Shown here piece after piece: positions 1 through 8,092 of a stretch of DNA of 64,000 nt. Every line of letters starts with the position of its first letter. The first letter of the stretch is position 1. Position numbers and translations under genes: made by a program. The stretch is from Micromonospora sp. MW-13 (GTDB lineage Bacteria; Actinomycetota; Actinomycetes; Mycobacteriales; Micromonosporaceae): assembly GCF_003434305.1 (NCBI RefSeq), contig NZ_QKKX01000035.1:216158-280157 (forward strand), written 5' to 3'. The notes under the pieces are model-generated. The model was not told the origin of the DNA. It ran no database searches and was given only the letters and a program-made list of their open reading frames with translations.

Positions 1-1
1 G

Positions 2-346
2 GCCCTGGCCGACCTGCCCGGCGTCTCGGTCCCCGGCCGGCGGGCCTGGGCGGACCCGGCCTGGCACCTGTACCCGGTCCGGGTGCGCGAGGGCCGTCGC
101 CGCGTCGTGTACGACGCGATGCGGGCCGCCGGGATCGGCGTGCAGGTCAACTACCTCCCGGCGCACTGGCACCCGGCCTTCGCCGACCTGGGCTACCGGC
201 GCGGCTCCTGCCCGGTCGCCGAGGCGTTCTACGCCGAGCAGCTCTCCCTGCCGCTCTTTCCCGACCTGGGCGACGCCGACCAGGACCGGGTGGTCGACGC
301 CCTGGCCGCCGCCCTGCACGCCGCCCCGGCGCGCGCCGCCGCCTGA
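2..346 (+). CDS. DegT/DnrJ/EryC1/StrS-family sugar aminotransferase, C-terminal part (PseC-like)
   Basis: Partial gene; the reading frame is open from base 2 and only the last 114 residues are present. The family transfers an amino group to a nucleotide-bound 4-keto sugar using PLP. The visible part contains the family's HLYPVRV strand and the C-terminal region GIGVQVNYLPAHWHP, followed by the small-domain helices typical of PseC-like UDP-4-amino-sugar transaminases. The PLP lysine lies outside the window. Fourteen bases separate its stop from the next start, and the following genes overlap by 4 bases each, so it heads or sits within an operon ending in PseF- and PseG-like genes. That context favours a PseC role (amination of UDP-4-keto-6-deoxy-GlcNAc or AltNAc) over a deoxysugar antibiotic role. 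The family is clear; the substrate is inferred. Confidence 0.85.
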   Translation, partial: ALADLPGVSVPGRRAWADPAWHLYPVRVREGRRRVVYDAMRAAGIGVQVNYLPAHWHPAFADLGYRRGSCPVAEAFYAEQLSLPLFPDLGDADQDRVVDALAAALHAAPARAAA

Positions 347-360
347 GGGGAGCCGACCGG

Positions 361-1197
361 ATGCACCACGCGAACCACTTCTACGGCCACGCGCACGTGC
401 TGGCCCGCTACTGCGGGCTCGGCGACGGGCACCCGCCGCGGATCAACGGGTACCTGCAACACGGCTGGAACATCGGCGACGGGCTCGCCCCCGGCCACCC
501 GTACGTCGAGGGCACGCCGAGCCTGCTGTGGTCGGAGCAGACCCGGCGGCGGGCCTGGTCGGTGGGGCGGCGCAACGTCGTGGTGACCGGCGCGCCCTTC
601 GGCTACCTGCTGTCGCTGCGCCCCGAGGAGCCGCCGGCGCAGGAGCGGGAGGGCACCATCTGGTACCCGTTCCACGGCTGGGAGGGCCAGCACGTACGCG
701 GCGACCACCGGGAGCTGATCGCCCGGATCCTGGACACCGAGCCCGGACCCGTCACCGTCTGCCTCTACTGGCACGAGCACCGGATGCGCCGGGTGCGCCG
801 GCTCTACGAGCGGGCCGGGTTCCGGGTGATCTGCCACGGCTACCGGGGCCACTGGTGGTCCGACACCGACCCGCTGTTCCTCGACAGGCAGCTCACCGAG
901 CTGCGCCGGCACCGCCGGGTGGCGTCCAACCGGCTGACCAGCGCGATCTTCTACGGCATCGCGGCCGGCTGCGAGCCCGCCGTCTACGGCGACCCGATGA
1001 TCCTCGCCGACGAGGATCCGACGTTCGGCGGCACCGCCCGCATCCGCCGGCAGTGGCCGGAACTGCACGGCGAGTCGGTGCACCTGCCGACCGCCGTCGA
1101 GATCGCCCGCGCCGAACTCGGCACCGACCACCGTTGCACGCCGGCCGAGCTGCGCGAGCTGCTGGGTTGGGCGAACCTCCAGGAGGAAACCCGTTGA
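361..1197 (+). CDS. Predicted cytoplasmic glycosyltransferase-like protein of the nonulosonate operon
   Basis: A 278-residue soluble protein without signal peptide or membrane segment. I cannot assign it to a named family with certainty. An early LQHGW motif, a following VVVTGAPFGYLL strand-turn and a C-terminal SNRLTSAIFYGIAAGCEP segment followed by VYGDPM look like the donor-side half of GT-B fold transferases (CDP-glycerol or sialyl/polysialyl transferase-like). The context is an operon with PseC-, PseF- and PseG-like genes, so a nonulosonyl- or polymer-modifying transferase is a reasonable guess, not a demonstrated function. The next gene starts at a TTG that overlaps its stop by 4 bases, with the ribosome binding site AGGAGG at 1181-1186 inside this gene. 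Confidence 0.6.
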   Translation: MHHANHFYGHAHVLARYCGLGDGHPPRINGYLQHGWNIGDGLAPGHPYVEGTPSLLWSEQTRRRAWSVGRRNVVVTGAPFGYLLSLRPEEPPAQEREGTIWYPFHGWEGQHVRGDHRELIARILDTEPGPVTVCLYWHEHRMRRVRRLYERAGFRVICHGYRGHWWSDTDPLFLDRQLTELRRHRRVASNRLTSAIFYGIAAGCEPAVYGDPMILADEDPTFGGTARIRRQWPELHGESVHLPTAVEIARAELGTDHRCTPAELRELLGWANLQEETR

Positions 1198-3080
1198 CCA
1201 CTGAGACCCCGCCCCGGATCGCCCTGCCCGGCGGGGAGATGCTGGCCTGGTCGGACCTGCCCGAGCGGCGGCTGCCCGACGGCGGCCCGCTGGTGGCGCT
1301 CGTCGCGCGGCTGGTGCCGGCCGGCGCGCGGGTGCTGCTCGCCGGCCCGCACGACCCCGCCCTGCTCGACCGGCTGGCCCACGCCGAGGTGACCTGGCTG
1401 CTGCGCAGCCTGCCGGACGGGGTGGCGCTGGCCGAGCGGGCCGGCGGTCGGTCGGTCGGCGTGCTGGTCGGCGGCCCGGGCGGGCTGCCCACCGGCAAGA
1501 CGTTCGACGTGGTGGTGGCCGCCTCGGGGCTGGACGCCGTGGAGTCGGTGGAGGGGCCCCGAATCGGCTGGGACGGGCTGCTGGAGCGGCTGGCGGGCGT
1601 GCTCGCCCCGGGCGGGACCCTGCTGCTGCGGCTGGACAACCCGGCCGGGCTGACCCGGATGGTCTCCGCCACCCCCTGGTACGCCGGGCGCGGCGACGCC
1701 GAGTGGGCGGTCGGCGGGGCGCTGGACGTCGGCCGCCCGGCCAACCTGGACCAGCTCCGGGGCCGGCTGGCCGGGGTCGGGCTGCGCCCGGGCGGCTGCT
1801 TCGCCGCGTACCCGGACGCGGCGGCGCCGACGGCGCTGGTCGACGTCGCCGCGCTGGACGGGCGGCCCACCAGCGGGCTGCTCGACGCGATGCTGCACGG
1901 CGCGTGCGCCGGCGGTCACGCCGGCCGGCCGGTGCTCCAGGACCCGGCCCGGCTGGCGGTCGACGCGCTGCACTCCGGCCTGGCCGGCGCGCTCGCGCCG
2001 GGCTGGCTGGCGCTGGCCCACCGGGCCCCCGCCGACGCCGGCCGGCCGGCCGGGCCCGGACCGGCCGAACCGGGCGGGCCGGGCGGGCCGGGCGGGCTGC
2101 CGGTGGCGCTGGCGCAGACCGGGCCACCCGGGCTCGGCGTGGTGGAGGTGACGGCGGCGACGGACGGCTGGCGGTGGCGGGTCGCGGACCCGGTCGAGCC
2201 GGCGGCCGGCGCCCCGTTCGCCACCCGCGAGGCGGCCTGGCGGGACCCGGCCGCCCACACCGGCCCGGTGCCCGAGGGGCGGCTGCTGCGCACCGTACTG
2301 CTCGACGCCTGCCTGCGCCGCGACCTGGACACCCTGCGCCGGCTGCTGCGCGGCTACGCCGACTGGCTCGCCGGGCACGCCGACGCCGCCGGCCGGCTCG
2401 CCGGGGCGACCGCCCTGGCCAGCCCCGACAACGTGGTGGTCGCCGACACCGACGTGGTGGTCGCCGGCGCGGCCCCGGCCTTCGCGGTGCTCGACGCGAG
2501 TTGGCGGGCCAGCGACCCGTGGCCCGTCGACGTGACGCTGGCCCGGGGCCTGTGGCGATTCGCCGCCGCCCTGGCCACCGGCGGATACGCCCACCCGTGG
2601 TCGTCCACCCTCGACGTGGCCGGGCTGACCGTGGTGCTCGCCGGGGCGGCCGGCCACGACCTGGACCGGGCGACGGTGGCGGCGGCCGTGGACGCGGAGG
2701 CGGCGGTCGCCGCCGCGCTGCGCGGGCTGGACGGGGCCGCCCGCACCGCGCTCGCCGACGAGCTGCGCGCGGTCGAACCGACCGCGCCACCGCCCGGGTC
2801 GGACAGCCACCAGCAGCTACGCGAGGCGTGGCTGCGCCAGCGGGCCGAGCTGACCCGGTTGCAGGCCCTGCTGCGCTGGACCGAGGACCTGCTCACCTCG
2901 CGGGAGCGGGCGCTGCGCCGGGCCGACGCCACCATCAACCTGCTCAGCGGGTCGCTCAGCTACCGGGTCGGCCGGCTGGCCGTCACCCCGGCCCGGCTGG
3001 CCAGGCGGGGGGCCCGCGCGGCGAAACGGCGGGCCGCGGACGCGCTGCGGCCACGACCCACCGGGGAGGAGCGGCGGTGA
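1194..3080 (+). CDS. SAM-dependent methyltransferase-like protein with C-terminal coiled coil
   Basis: 628 residues from a TTG start that overlaps the preceding stop (TTGA) and is preceded by AGGAGG at 1181-1186. The N-terminal third has a Rossmann-like methyltransferase core: a DVVVAAS strand and the post-motif LAPGGTLLLRLDNP typical of class I methyltransferases; the SAM-binding glycine motif is not sharply conserved. The middle is an Ala/Gly/Pro-rich variable region, including a GGPGGPGG stretch. A segment near residues 400-450 (ASPDNVVV, FAVLDASWRAS) resembles the kinase-like fold companions seen in polysaccharide clusters. The last about 90 residues are a heptad-like coiled coil ending with LLSGSLSYRVGRLAVTPARL, a tail common in surface-glycan transferases. 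Likely methylates or helps assemble the surface glycan; the substrate is unknown. Confidence 0.6.
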   Translation: MTTETPPRIALPGGEMLAWSDLPERRLPDGGPLVALVARLVPAGARVLLAGPHDPALLDRLAHAEVTWLLRSLPDGVALAERAGGRSVGVLVGGPGGLPTGKTFDVVVAASGLDAVESVEGPRIGWDGLLERLAGVLAPGGTLLLRLDNPAGLTRMVSATPWYAGRGDAEWAVGGALDVGRPANLDQLRGRLAGVGLRPGGCFAAYPDAAAPTALVDVAALDGRPTSGLLDAMLHGACAGGHAGRPVLQDPARLAVDALHSGLAGALAPGWLALAHRAPADAGRPAGPGPAEPGGPGGPGGLPVALAQTGPPGLGVVEVTAATDGWRWRVADPVEPAAGAPFATREAAWRDPAAHTGPVPEGRLLRTVLLDACLRRDLDTLRRLLRGYADWLAGHADAAGRLAGATALASPDNVVVADTDVVVAGAAPAFAVLDASWRASDPWPVDVTLARGLWRFAAALATGGYAHPWSSTLDVAGLTVVLAGAAGHDLDRATVAAAVDAEAAVAAALRGLDGAARTALADELRAVEPTAPPPGSDSHQQLREAWLRQRAELTRLQALLRWTEDLLTSRERALRRADATINLLSGSLSYRVGRLAVTPARLARRGARAAKRRAADALRPRPTGEERR

Positions 3081-3808
3081 CCCGGATCGTGGGGATCGTG
3101 CAGGCCCGGATGGGCTCGTCGCGGCTGCCCGGGAAGGTGCTCCGGCCGCTGGCCGGGCGCTCGGTGCTCGGCCGGGTGGTACGGGCCGCCACCGACGGCG
3201 GGGTGCTGGCCGACCTGGTCGTGGCCACCAGCACCGACACGGTCGACGACGCGGTGGCCGCCGAGTGCGCGCGGCTCGGCGTGGCCTGCCACCGGGGGGC
3301 CGTGGACGACGTGCTCGACCGGTTCGCCGGGGCGCTGGCGGCGCACCCCGCAGACGCGGTCATGCGGTTCACCGCGGACTGTCCGCTGCTGGACCCGGAG
3401 GTCGTCCGGCTGGTCGCCGACGTGTACCGGGCCGTGCCCGGGCTGGACTACGCCAGCACCTCGATCGCCCGTACCCTGCCGCGCGGGCTGGACGTGGAGA
3501 TCATCCGGGCCGACACGCTACGTACGCTGCACCGGATCGCCACCGGCCACCACCGGGTGCACGTAACCTCGTACGCGTACACCCACCCGGAGCTGTTCCG
3601 GGTGCTCGGGGTGACGCTCACCCCGGACCGGTCGGCCCTGCGGCTCACCCTCGACACCGAGGAGGACTGGGCGCTGGTTCGGGCGGTGACCGACCACTTC
3701 GGCGACGTCAGCGTCCCGCTGGCCAAGCTCGCCGACTGGCTGGACGGCCAACCGGCCCTGCGCGCCCTGAACGCCTCGGTACGGCAGAAGCGGCTGGAGG
3801 AATCCTGA
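3077..3808 (+). CDS. SpsF/PseF-like cytidylyltransferase family protein
   Basis: 243 residues from a GTG start overlapping the previous stop (GTGA). The N-terminal IVQARMGSSRLPGKVL is the hallmark nucleotide-binding loop of the SpsF/NeuA/KdsB-like nucleotidyltransferase superfamily, with a second motif FTADCPLLDPEVV near residues 95-108 supplying the metal-binding Asp. Length matches the family. In nonulosonate pathways such enzymes charge the nine-carbon sugar with CMP; SpsF-type proteins are also found fused or next to PseG homologues, exactly as here, since the next gene is PseG-like and starts at an overlapping codon. The CMP-sugar role is an inference from family and neighbours. Confidence 0.82.
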   Translation: MTRIVGIVQARMGSSRLPGKVLRPLAGRSVLGRVVRAATDGGVLADLVVATSTDTVDDAVAAECARLGVACHRGAVDDVLDRFAGALAAHPADAVMRFTADCPLLDPEVVRLVADVYRAVPGLDYASTSIARTLPRGLDVEIIRADTLRTLHRIATGHHRVHVTSYAYTHPELFRVLGVTLTPDRSALRLTLDTEEDWALVRAVTDHFGDVSVPLAKLADWLDGQPALRALNASVRQKRLEES

Positions 3809-4872
3809 GCACGGTACGCGTCGGGGTGCGCTGCGACGCCGGCCCGACCCGGGGAGTCGGGCACCTGGTGCGCTGCCTCGCCCTGGCCGAGGAGTTCCTC
3901 GCCCGGGGCGCCCGGGTCGAGTTCTTCGGCACGGTCGAGGGGGTCGGCTGGGCGCGGCGGCAGCTCGCCGACCGGGGCGTCCCGCTGCACCCCGGCCCCG
4001 AACGCCCCGAGGACCTGGTGGCGGCGGCGCGCCGGCACGATCTGGACGTGCTGGTGCTCGACTCGTACGAGCTGGACCCGGCCGGGGCGGGGGCGCTGCG
4101 GGCGGCGGGGGTCGTCACCCTCGCGGTCGTCGACGGCGACACCCGGGGGCAGGACGCCGACGTGTACCTCGACCAGAACCTGGGGGCGACGCACGGGGCG
4201 CTGCCCGGCCGGCTGCTCGCCGGGACGGCGTACCCCCTGCTGCGTGACGCCGTGGTGGCCGCGCGGCCGGCGGCGCCACGCCCGCCGACGCCGGCCGGCC
4301 GGCCCCGGGTGCTCGCCTTCTTCGGCGGCACCGACGCGTTCGGGGCCGCGCCGGTGCTGGCCCGGGTGCTGCTCGCCACCGGCCACCCGATGGACCTGAC
4401 GGTGGTCGTCGGCCGCGCCGACGTGGAGGCGGAGCTGGCGGCGCTGATCCCGGGCCGGGGGCAGGCACTACGGCCCATCCCGCCCACCGACGACCTGCCC
4501 GCCCTGATCACCGCCGCCGACCTGGTGGTCAGCGCGGCCGGCACGTCCACCTGGGAGCTGTGCTGCCTGGGCGCGCCCGCGGCCCTGGTCTGCGTGGTGG
4601 ACAACCAGCGCGAGTCGTACCACCGGGTGGTGGCCGAGGGAATCGTGGCCGGCCTGGGCGAGCTGCCCGCGCTGGCCGCCGCCGGCCTGCCCGGACGGGC
4701 GGCGCGGGCCGACGCCGCGCGGACCCTGCGCGCCCTGCTGGCCTCCCCGGAGCGCCGGGCCGCCCTGGCCGTCCGCGCCTGGTCCACCGTGGACGGCCAC
4801 GGCCGCTCCCGCGTAGCCGACACCCTCCTGGCCCTCCTCCCCTCCCCCTCCCACCCCACCATCCCGCGTTGA
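3805..4872 (+). CDS. pseG: PseG-like nucleotide-sugar hydrolase (UDP-2,4-diacetamido-trideoxy-altropyranose hydrolase family)
   Basis: About 355 residues if read from the CTG at 3805, which overlaps the previous stop (CTGA) and follows GGAGGA at 3796-3801; a GTG at 3826 is an alternative but would remove the first conserved strand (VRVGVRCDAG). The GVGHLVRCLALAEEF segment is the PseG hallmark (usually GxGHVMRCLxLA) carrying the catalytic His. The second half has the GT-B-like FFGGTDAFGAAPVL loop and the AADLVVSAAGTSTWELCCLGAP segment matching the UDP-binding site of the MurG-like fold. PseG removes UDP from the activated sugar before condensation with phosphoenolpyruvate. The stop codon TGA (4870-4872) lies inside a palindromic repeat, so the extreme C-terminal tail may have been shaped by that element. 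Confidence 0.82.
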   Translation: MSTVRVGVRCDAGPTRGVGHLVRCLALAEEFLARGARVEFFGTVEGVGWARRQLADRGVPLHPGPERPEDLVAAARRHDLDVLVLDSYELDPAGAGALRAAGVVTLAVVDGDTRGQDADVYLDQNLGATHGALPGRLLAGTAYPLLRDAVVAARPAAPRPPTPAGRPRVLAFFGGTDAFGAAPVLARVLLATGHPMDLTVVVGRADVEAELAALIPGRGQALRPIPPTDDLPALITAADLVVSAAGTSTWELCCLGAPAALVCVVDNQRESYHRVVAEGIVAGLGELPALAAAGLPGRAARADAARTLRALLASPERRAALAVRAWSTVDGHGRSRVADTLLALLPSPSHPTIPR

Positions 4873-4926
4873 TCAAGAGGTTTGCGTCAGGAAACCGGCC
4901 TGGTGATGACACACAGCTCTTGATCA
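4868..4926. repeat. Dispersed intergenic palindrome, copy 1 (probable bidirectional terminator)
   Basis: TGATCAAGAG at 4870-4879 is complementary to CTCTTGATCA at 4917-4926, giving a 10-bp stem around a 37-base loop. The left flank GTTGATCAAGAGGTT is the same 15-mer that starts the longer palindrome at 12384. It lies between convergent genes and contains the stop codon of the PseG-like gene. Confidence 0.8.
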
Positions 4927-4968
4927 CCTGAGCCACCGGGGCGGAGCAACGGGGGTGGGGTGGGTGGG

Positions 4969-6975
4969 TCAGTGCAGGGTTTGGGTGGTTACCCGGGGGC
5001 GCAGGTCGGGGCGGGCGGCGAGCAGGTCCTCGACGATCCGTGCGGCGGCCGGGTCGGCGGCGACGAACCGGACCGGGCCGGGCACCGCCTCGACCAGGGC
5101 CGCGGAACGCGCCGGTTCGGACAGCGGAAGCTGGTACACCGCCGGCCCGGACGCCCCCGCCGTGCCCTGCAGGGTCGACAGGAACAGGGTGGCCAGGTAG
5201 CCCTCGCGCCGGTGCGTGCTGACCACGACGGTGACCGCGCCGGGGCGCGGCGGCGCCTGGGCCAGGGCCCGCGCGGTCACGTCGGCCGGACGCGGCCGGT
5301 CCAGCAGCCCGCTCCACCAGGCCGCCGACCAGGTGGTGGTCCGGTCGCCGAACGGCTGGGCGAAGATCCCGGTGCCCCGGGGCAGGCCGGCCAGCCCGGC
5401 GCAGGCCGCCACCACCGCCGCCGCGACCAGGAACCGCGCCGGCCGGTCGAGCCCGTGCCACCGCCGGCCGGGCCGCCCGCCGGCACCGGCCCGCCCCGCC
5501 GCTGCGGCACCGGCCCGTCCGGGGGGCCGTCGCCATCCGGCCGGCAGCAGCAGGGTCAGCGCGCCCGCGCCGACGAGCAGCACCGCCAGCAGCAGGTGCA
5601 GGGTCTTGCCGTAGTAGTAGCGGGGGTCGGTGCCCAGCGCCCGGAAGTAGATCAGGAAACCGGCCGCGAAGGCCACGGCCGCGCCGAGCGCGCCGGCGTA
5701 ACGCCGCCACACCGGCAGCCGCAGCCCGCCGCCGGCCAGGCCGGCCGCGACCAGGCCGCCGAGCGCCAGGAACGCGTCGTAGCGGGGGAAGACGCCCCCG
5801 CCGGTGGCCACGTTGTCCACCTGGTCGGTGTGCAGCAGGCCGCCGACGGCGGGCAGCGGGGTCAGCGCGACGGTCGCCAGCGCCACCGCCGCCAGCAGCA
5901 GCGGGTGGTGGCGCAGCCGGCCCCGGTCGCGGACCAGCCAGGCCAGCACCAGCGCCGCCACCACCGGAAGGAACATCAGGTACGCGAAGCCGACCGCGAC
6001 GCAGAGCGCCCCGACGACGCACAACTGGGTACGGGTGCGGGCCAGCGGACGGCAGGTCACCGCCACCAGCACCACCGTCGCGGCCAGCCCGACGCTCTCG
6101 CCCGGGTAGCCGTAGACGACGAAGCGGGCCAGCTCGGAGCCGAGGCAGGCGGCGGTCACCGCGCCGGTCAGGGCCAGCGTCCCGGGCAGGTCGAGCCGCC
6201 GGCCGGCGAGCCGCAGGGCGGCCCAGAGCACGGCCAGGACCAGCGCCGCCCACGCCCCGATCGCCCAGCCGAGGTAGTGGTCCAGGGCGGTCACCGGGTC
6301 CGCGGGGGCACCGGAGCGCAGGAAGCCGTCCAGCAGCGCCGCCGTGAGGTGGAAGCCCTGCGGGTACCAGACCATCGCCTCCGGCGTGGTCCGGGCCGCC
6401 GCCTGCGGATCGGTGAAGAGGTAGCCGCCCACCGCCCCGATGCCCTGCACCGCGGCCAGGTGCCGGCTGTTGTCCTCGCCGGTCATCGCGTACGCGAGCC
6501 GCCCGGCGAGGTCGCCGGCGCGCAGGTAGGGCCCGGCCATGGCCAGCGCGGCCAGCACCGCCGCCCCGACCGCCAGCAGGTCGGCGGCCTCCGGGCGGGG
6601 CAGCCGGGGCCGTCGGCCGGTCGCCGCCGCCACCCCGAGCAGCCCGGTCAGCGCCGCGCCGGCCACCGGCACCGGATGCAGACCCCACGGCCAGGCCGAG
6701 ATGAGCAGCCCGGCGGCGCAGACCGCGCCGAACAGCAACGCGCCGGCCAGCACCAGCCGGTCCAGCAGCGTACGGCCGGCCCGCAGCAGCCCGGCGGCCA
6801 GCCCGAACACCACCACCGGCAGCACCCCGGCGGCGCCGACGGCGTACGCCAGCAGTGGCCCCAGCCACGCGAGTGCCAGCCACCCGGCCAGCCGCAGGGC
6901 GGGCCGGACCGGCCGACGGGGCGGGGCGGCCCCCTCCGGCGCGGCGGCCGGGGCGGTGGTGAGCTGGCTCGGCAC
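4969..6975 (-). CDS. Polytopic membrane protein, GT-C-like (function unknown)
   Basis: 668 residues from a GTG start preceded by GAGGAG at a 7-8 base spacing. After a Pro/Ala-rich cytoplasmic N-terminus there are roughly a dozen hydrophobic segments. Between early membrane segments lies a polar loop with AMTGEDNSRHLAAV followed by YPQGFHLTAALLDGF, which resembles the large extracytoplasmic loop with acidic residues in GT-C glycosyltransferase-like proteins (DUF6541-type or arabinofuranosyl/mannosyltransferase-like). A soluble C-terminal domain of about 130 residues follows (VTVVVSTHRREGYLATLF). It could modify cell-wall or surface glycans, in keeping with the glycan operon converging on it, but no catalytic assignment can be made from sequence alone. 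Confidence 0.6.
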   Translation of the reverse strand: MPSQLTTAPAAAPEGAAPPRRPVRPALRLAGWLALAWLGPLLAYAVGAAGVLPVVVFGLAAGLLRAGRTLLDRLVLAGALLFGAVCAAGLLISAWPWGLHPVPVAGAALTGLLGVAAATGRRPRLPRPEAADLLAVGAAVLAALAMAGPYLRAGDLAGRLAYAMTGEDNSRHLAAVQGIGAVGGYLFTDPQAAARTTPEAMVWYPQGFHLTAALLDGFLRSGAPADPVTALDHYLGWAIGAWAALVLAVLWAALRLAGRRLDLPGTLALTGAVTAACLGSELARFVVYGYPGESVGLAATVVLVAVTCRPLARTRTQLCVVGALCVAVGFAYLMFLPVVAALVLAWLVRDRGRLRHHPLLLAAVALATVALTPLPAVGGLLHTDQVDNVATGGGVFPRYDAFLALGGLVAAGLAGGGLRLPVWRRYAGALGAAVAFAAGFLIYFRALGTDPRYYYGKTLHLLLAVLLVGAGALTLLLPAGWRRPPGRAGAAAAGRAGAGGRPGRRWHGLDRPARFLVAAAVVAACAGLAGLPRGTGIFAQPFGDRTTTWSAAWWSGLLDRPRPADVTARALAQAPPRPGAVTVVVSTHRREGYLATLFLSTLQGTAGASGPAVYQLPLSEPARSAALVEAVPGPVRFVAADPAAARIVEDLLAARPDLRPRVTTQTLH

Positions 6976-7145
6976 GGACGGTCTCCTCGCGGCGCCGGTG
7001 GTGCCCGGCCGGTGCCGGACGGAGCGGACCCACGCTAGGGCCGTTCCGGCGACGGACGGCGACGGACACGTGTGCCGCAGGTGACCGGCAGGTGACGGGA
7101 CGCCACACTCGTACGGGTGTACGAACGCACCGCTAGGATGGGAGC

Positions 7146-7781
7146 ATGTCCGGTGCCGCCTACCAGCCGTCCATGCTCGACCTCACCGCCGACGGGCCCG
7201 CGCTCGGCCCGCTCGCCGGGCGGCTGCGCCGGCACCGGCTCGACCGGGGCGCGTGGGTGGACCACCTGCCCGGCTGGGTCCTCGGCTCCGACCGGGTGCT
7301 GGACACCCTGCTCGCCGAGGTGCCGTGGCGGGCCGAGCGCCGCACGATGTACGACGCCGAGGTCGCCGTGCCCCGGCTGCTCTGCTGGTACGCCGCCCAC
7401 CGGCCGCTCCCCCATCCGGTGCTCACCGCCGCGCGGGCCGCCCTGACCGCGCACTACGCGCCCGAGTTGGGCGAGCCGTTCGTGACCGCGGGAATGTGCC
7501 TCTACCGCGACGGGCGGGACAGCGTCGCCTGGCACGGCGACACCCAGGGCCGCTCCGCGCACACCGACACCATGGTGGCCATCGTGTCGTTCGGCTCGCC
7601 CCGGCCGCTGCTGCTGCGCCCGCGCGGGGGCGGCGCGAGCCTGCGCTTCCCGCTCGGGCACGGCGACCTGGTGGTGATGGGCGGCTCCTGCCAGCGCACC
7701 TGGGAGCACGCGATCCCGAAGACCAGCCGGCCCGTCGGGCCCCGGGTCAGCGTCCAGTTCCGCCCCGCCGGCGTCGCCTGA
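7146..7781 (+). CDS. AlkB-like 2-oxoglutarate/Fe(II)-dependent oxygenase
   Basis: 211 residues, the usual length for AlkB homologues. The iron-binding triad is visible: SVAWHGDTQG supplies HxD (around residues 130-136) and RTWEHAIPK supplies the distal His, followed by GPRVSVQFRP, whose Arg residues bind 2-oxoglutarate. The upstream segment AGMCLYRDGRDS matches the N-x-Y-x-D-G turn of AlkB (here C-L-Y-R-D-G). The family removes alkyl lesions from nucleic acid bases by oxidative dealkylation; the exact substrate (DNA, RNA) is not determinable. It is divergent from the upstream membrane protein and appears monocistronic. Confidence 0.88.
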   Translation: MSGAAYQPSMLDLTADGPALGPLAGRLRRHRLDRGAWVDHLPGWVLGSDRVLDTLLAEVPWRAERRTMYDAEVAVPRLLCWYAAHRPLPHPVLTAARAALTAHYAPELGEPFVTAGMCLYRDGRDSVAWHGDTQGRSAHTDTMVAIVSFGSPRPLLLRPRGGGASLRFPLGHGDLVVMGGSCQRTWEHAIPKTSRPVGPRVSVQFRPAGVA

Positions 7782-8092
7782 ACCGCCGGCCGCGTCCGAC
7801 GCCGTCGCGCCGGGTCCGCCCGGTGCCGCCCGGGTCCGCCCGCGCGCGGCCGGACCCGGTGCCCACGTCGCCAGGTCCGCCGGCCGGACAGGGAGCGGAG
7901 AGTACCGGGTCGGTTCCGCCGTGGCGGCCGTTCGGGCCAGGGGTCGCAGGGCCCGCGCGTCCCGCCGGCGCCCGGGCCGGTGGGGCGGACCAGAAACGTA
8001 ACGTGGTCGCCCGGTTGCGAGTAACCATGGGCGTCCCGGACCGTGCTAGCTTGGCCGCGTTCGTTACTCTCCGCATTTCTCTGGAGCTTTTC
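7782..8092. other. Intergenic region with a short direct repeat
   Basis: No coding region is supported in these 311 bases. The sequence CGGGTCCGCCCG occurs at 7811-7822 and again at 7831-7842, exactly 20 bp apart. The promoter of the downstream membrane glycosyltransferase probably lies in the less GC-rich stretch 8000-8085, but I could not pick out a convincing -35/-10 pair. Confidence 0.5.

Noticed and set aside
4529..7108. Very long open frames antisense or frame-shifted to real genes (also 12435-15317 plus, 53690-55612 plus, 57969-63776 minus)
   Set aside because: Arg/Pro/Ala/Gly-rich translations without family motifs; they are the usual high-GC shadow frames of the membrane protein, parC/parE and PKS genes.
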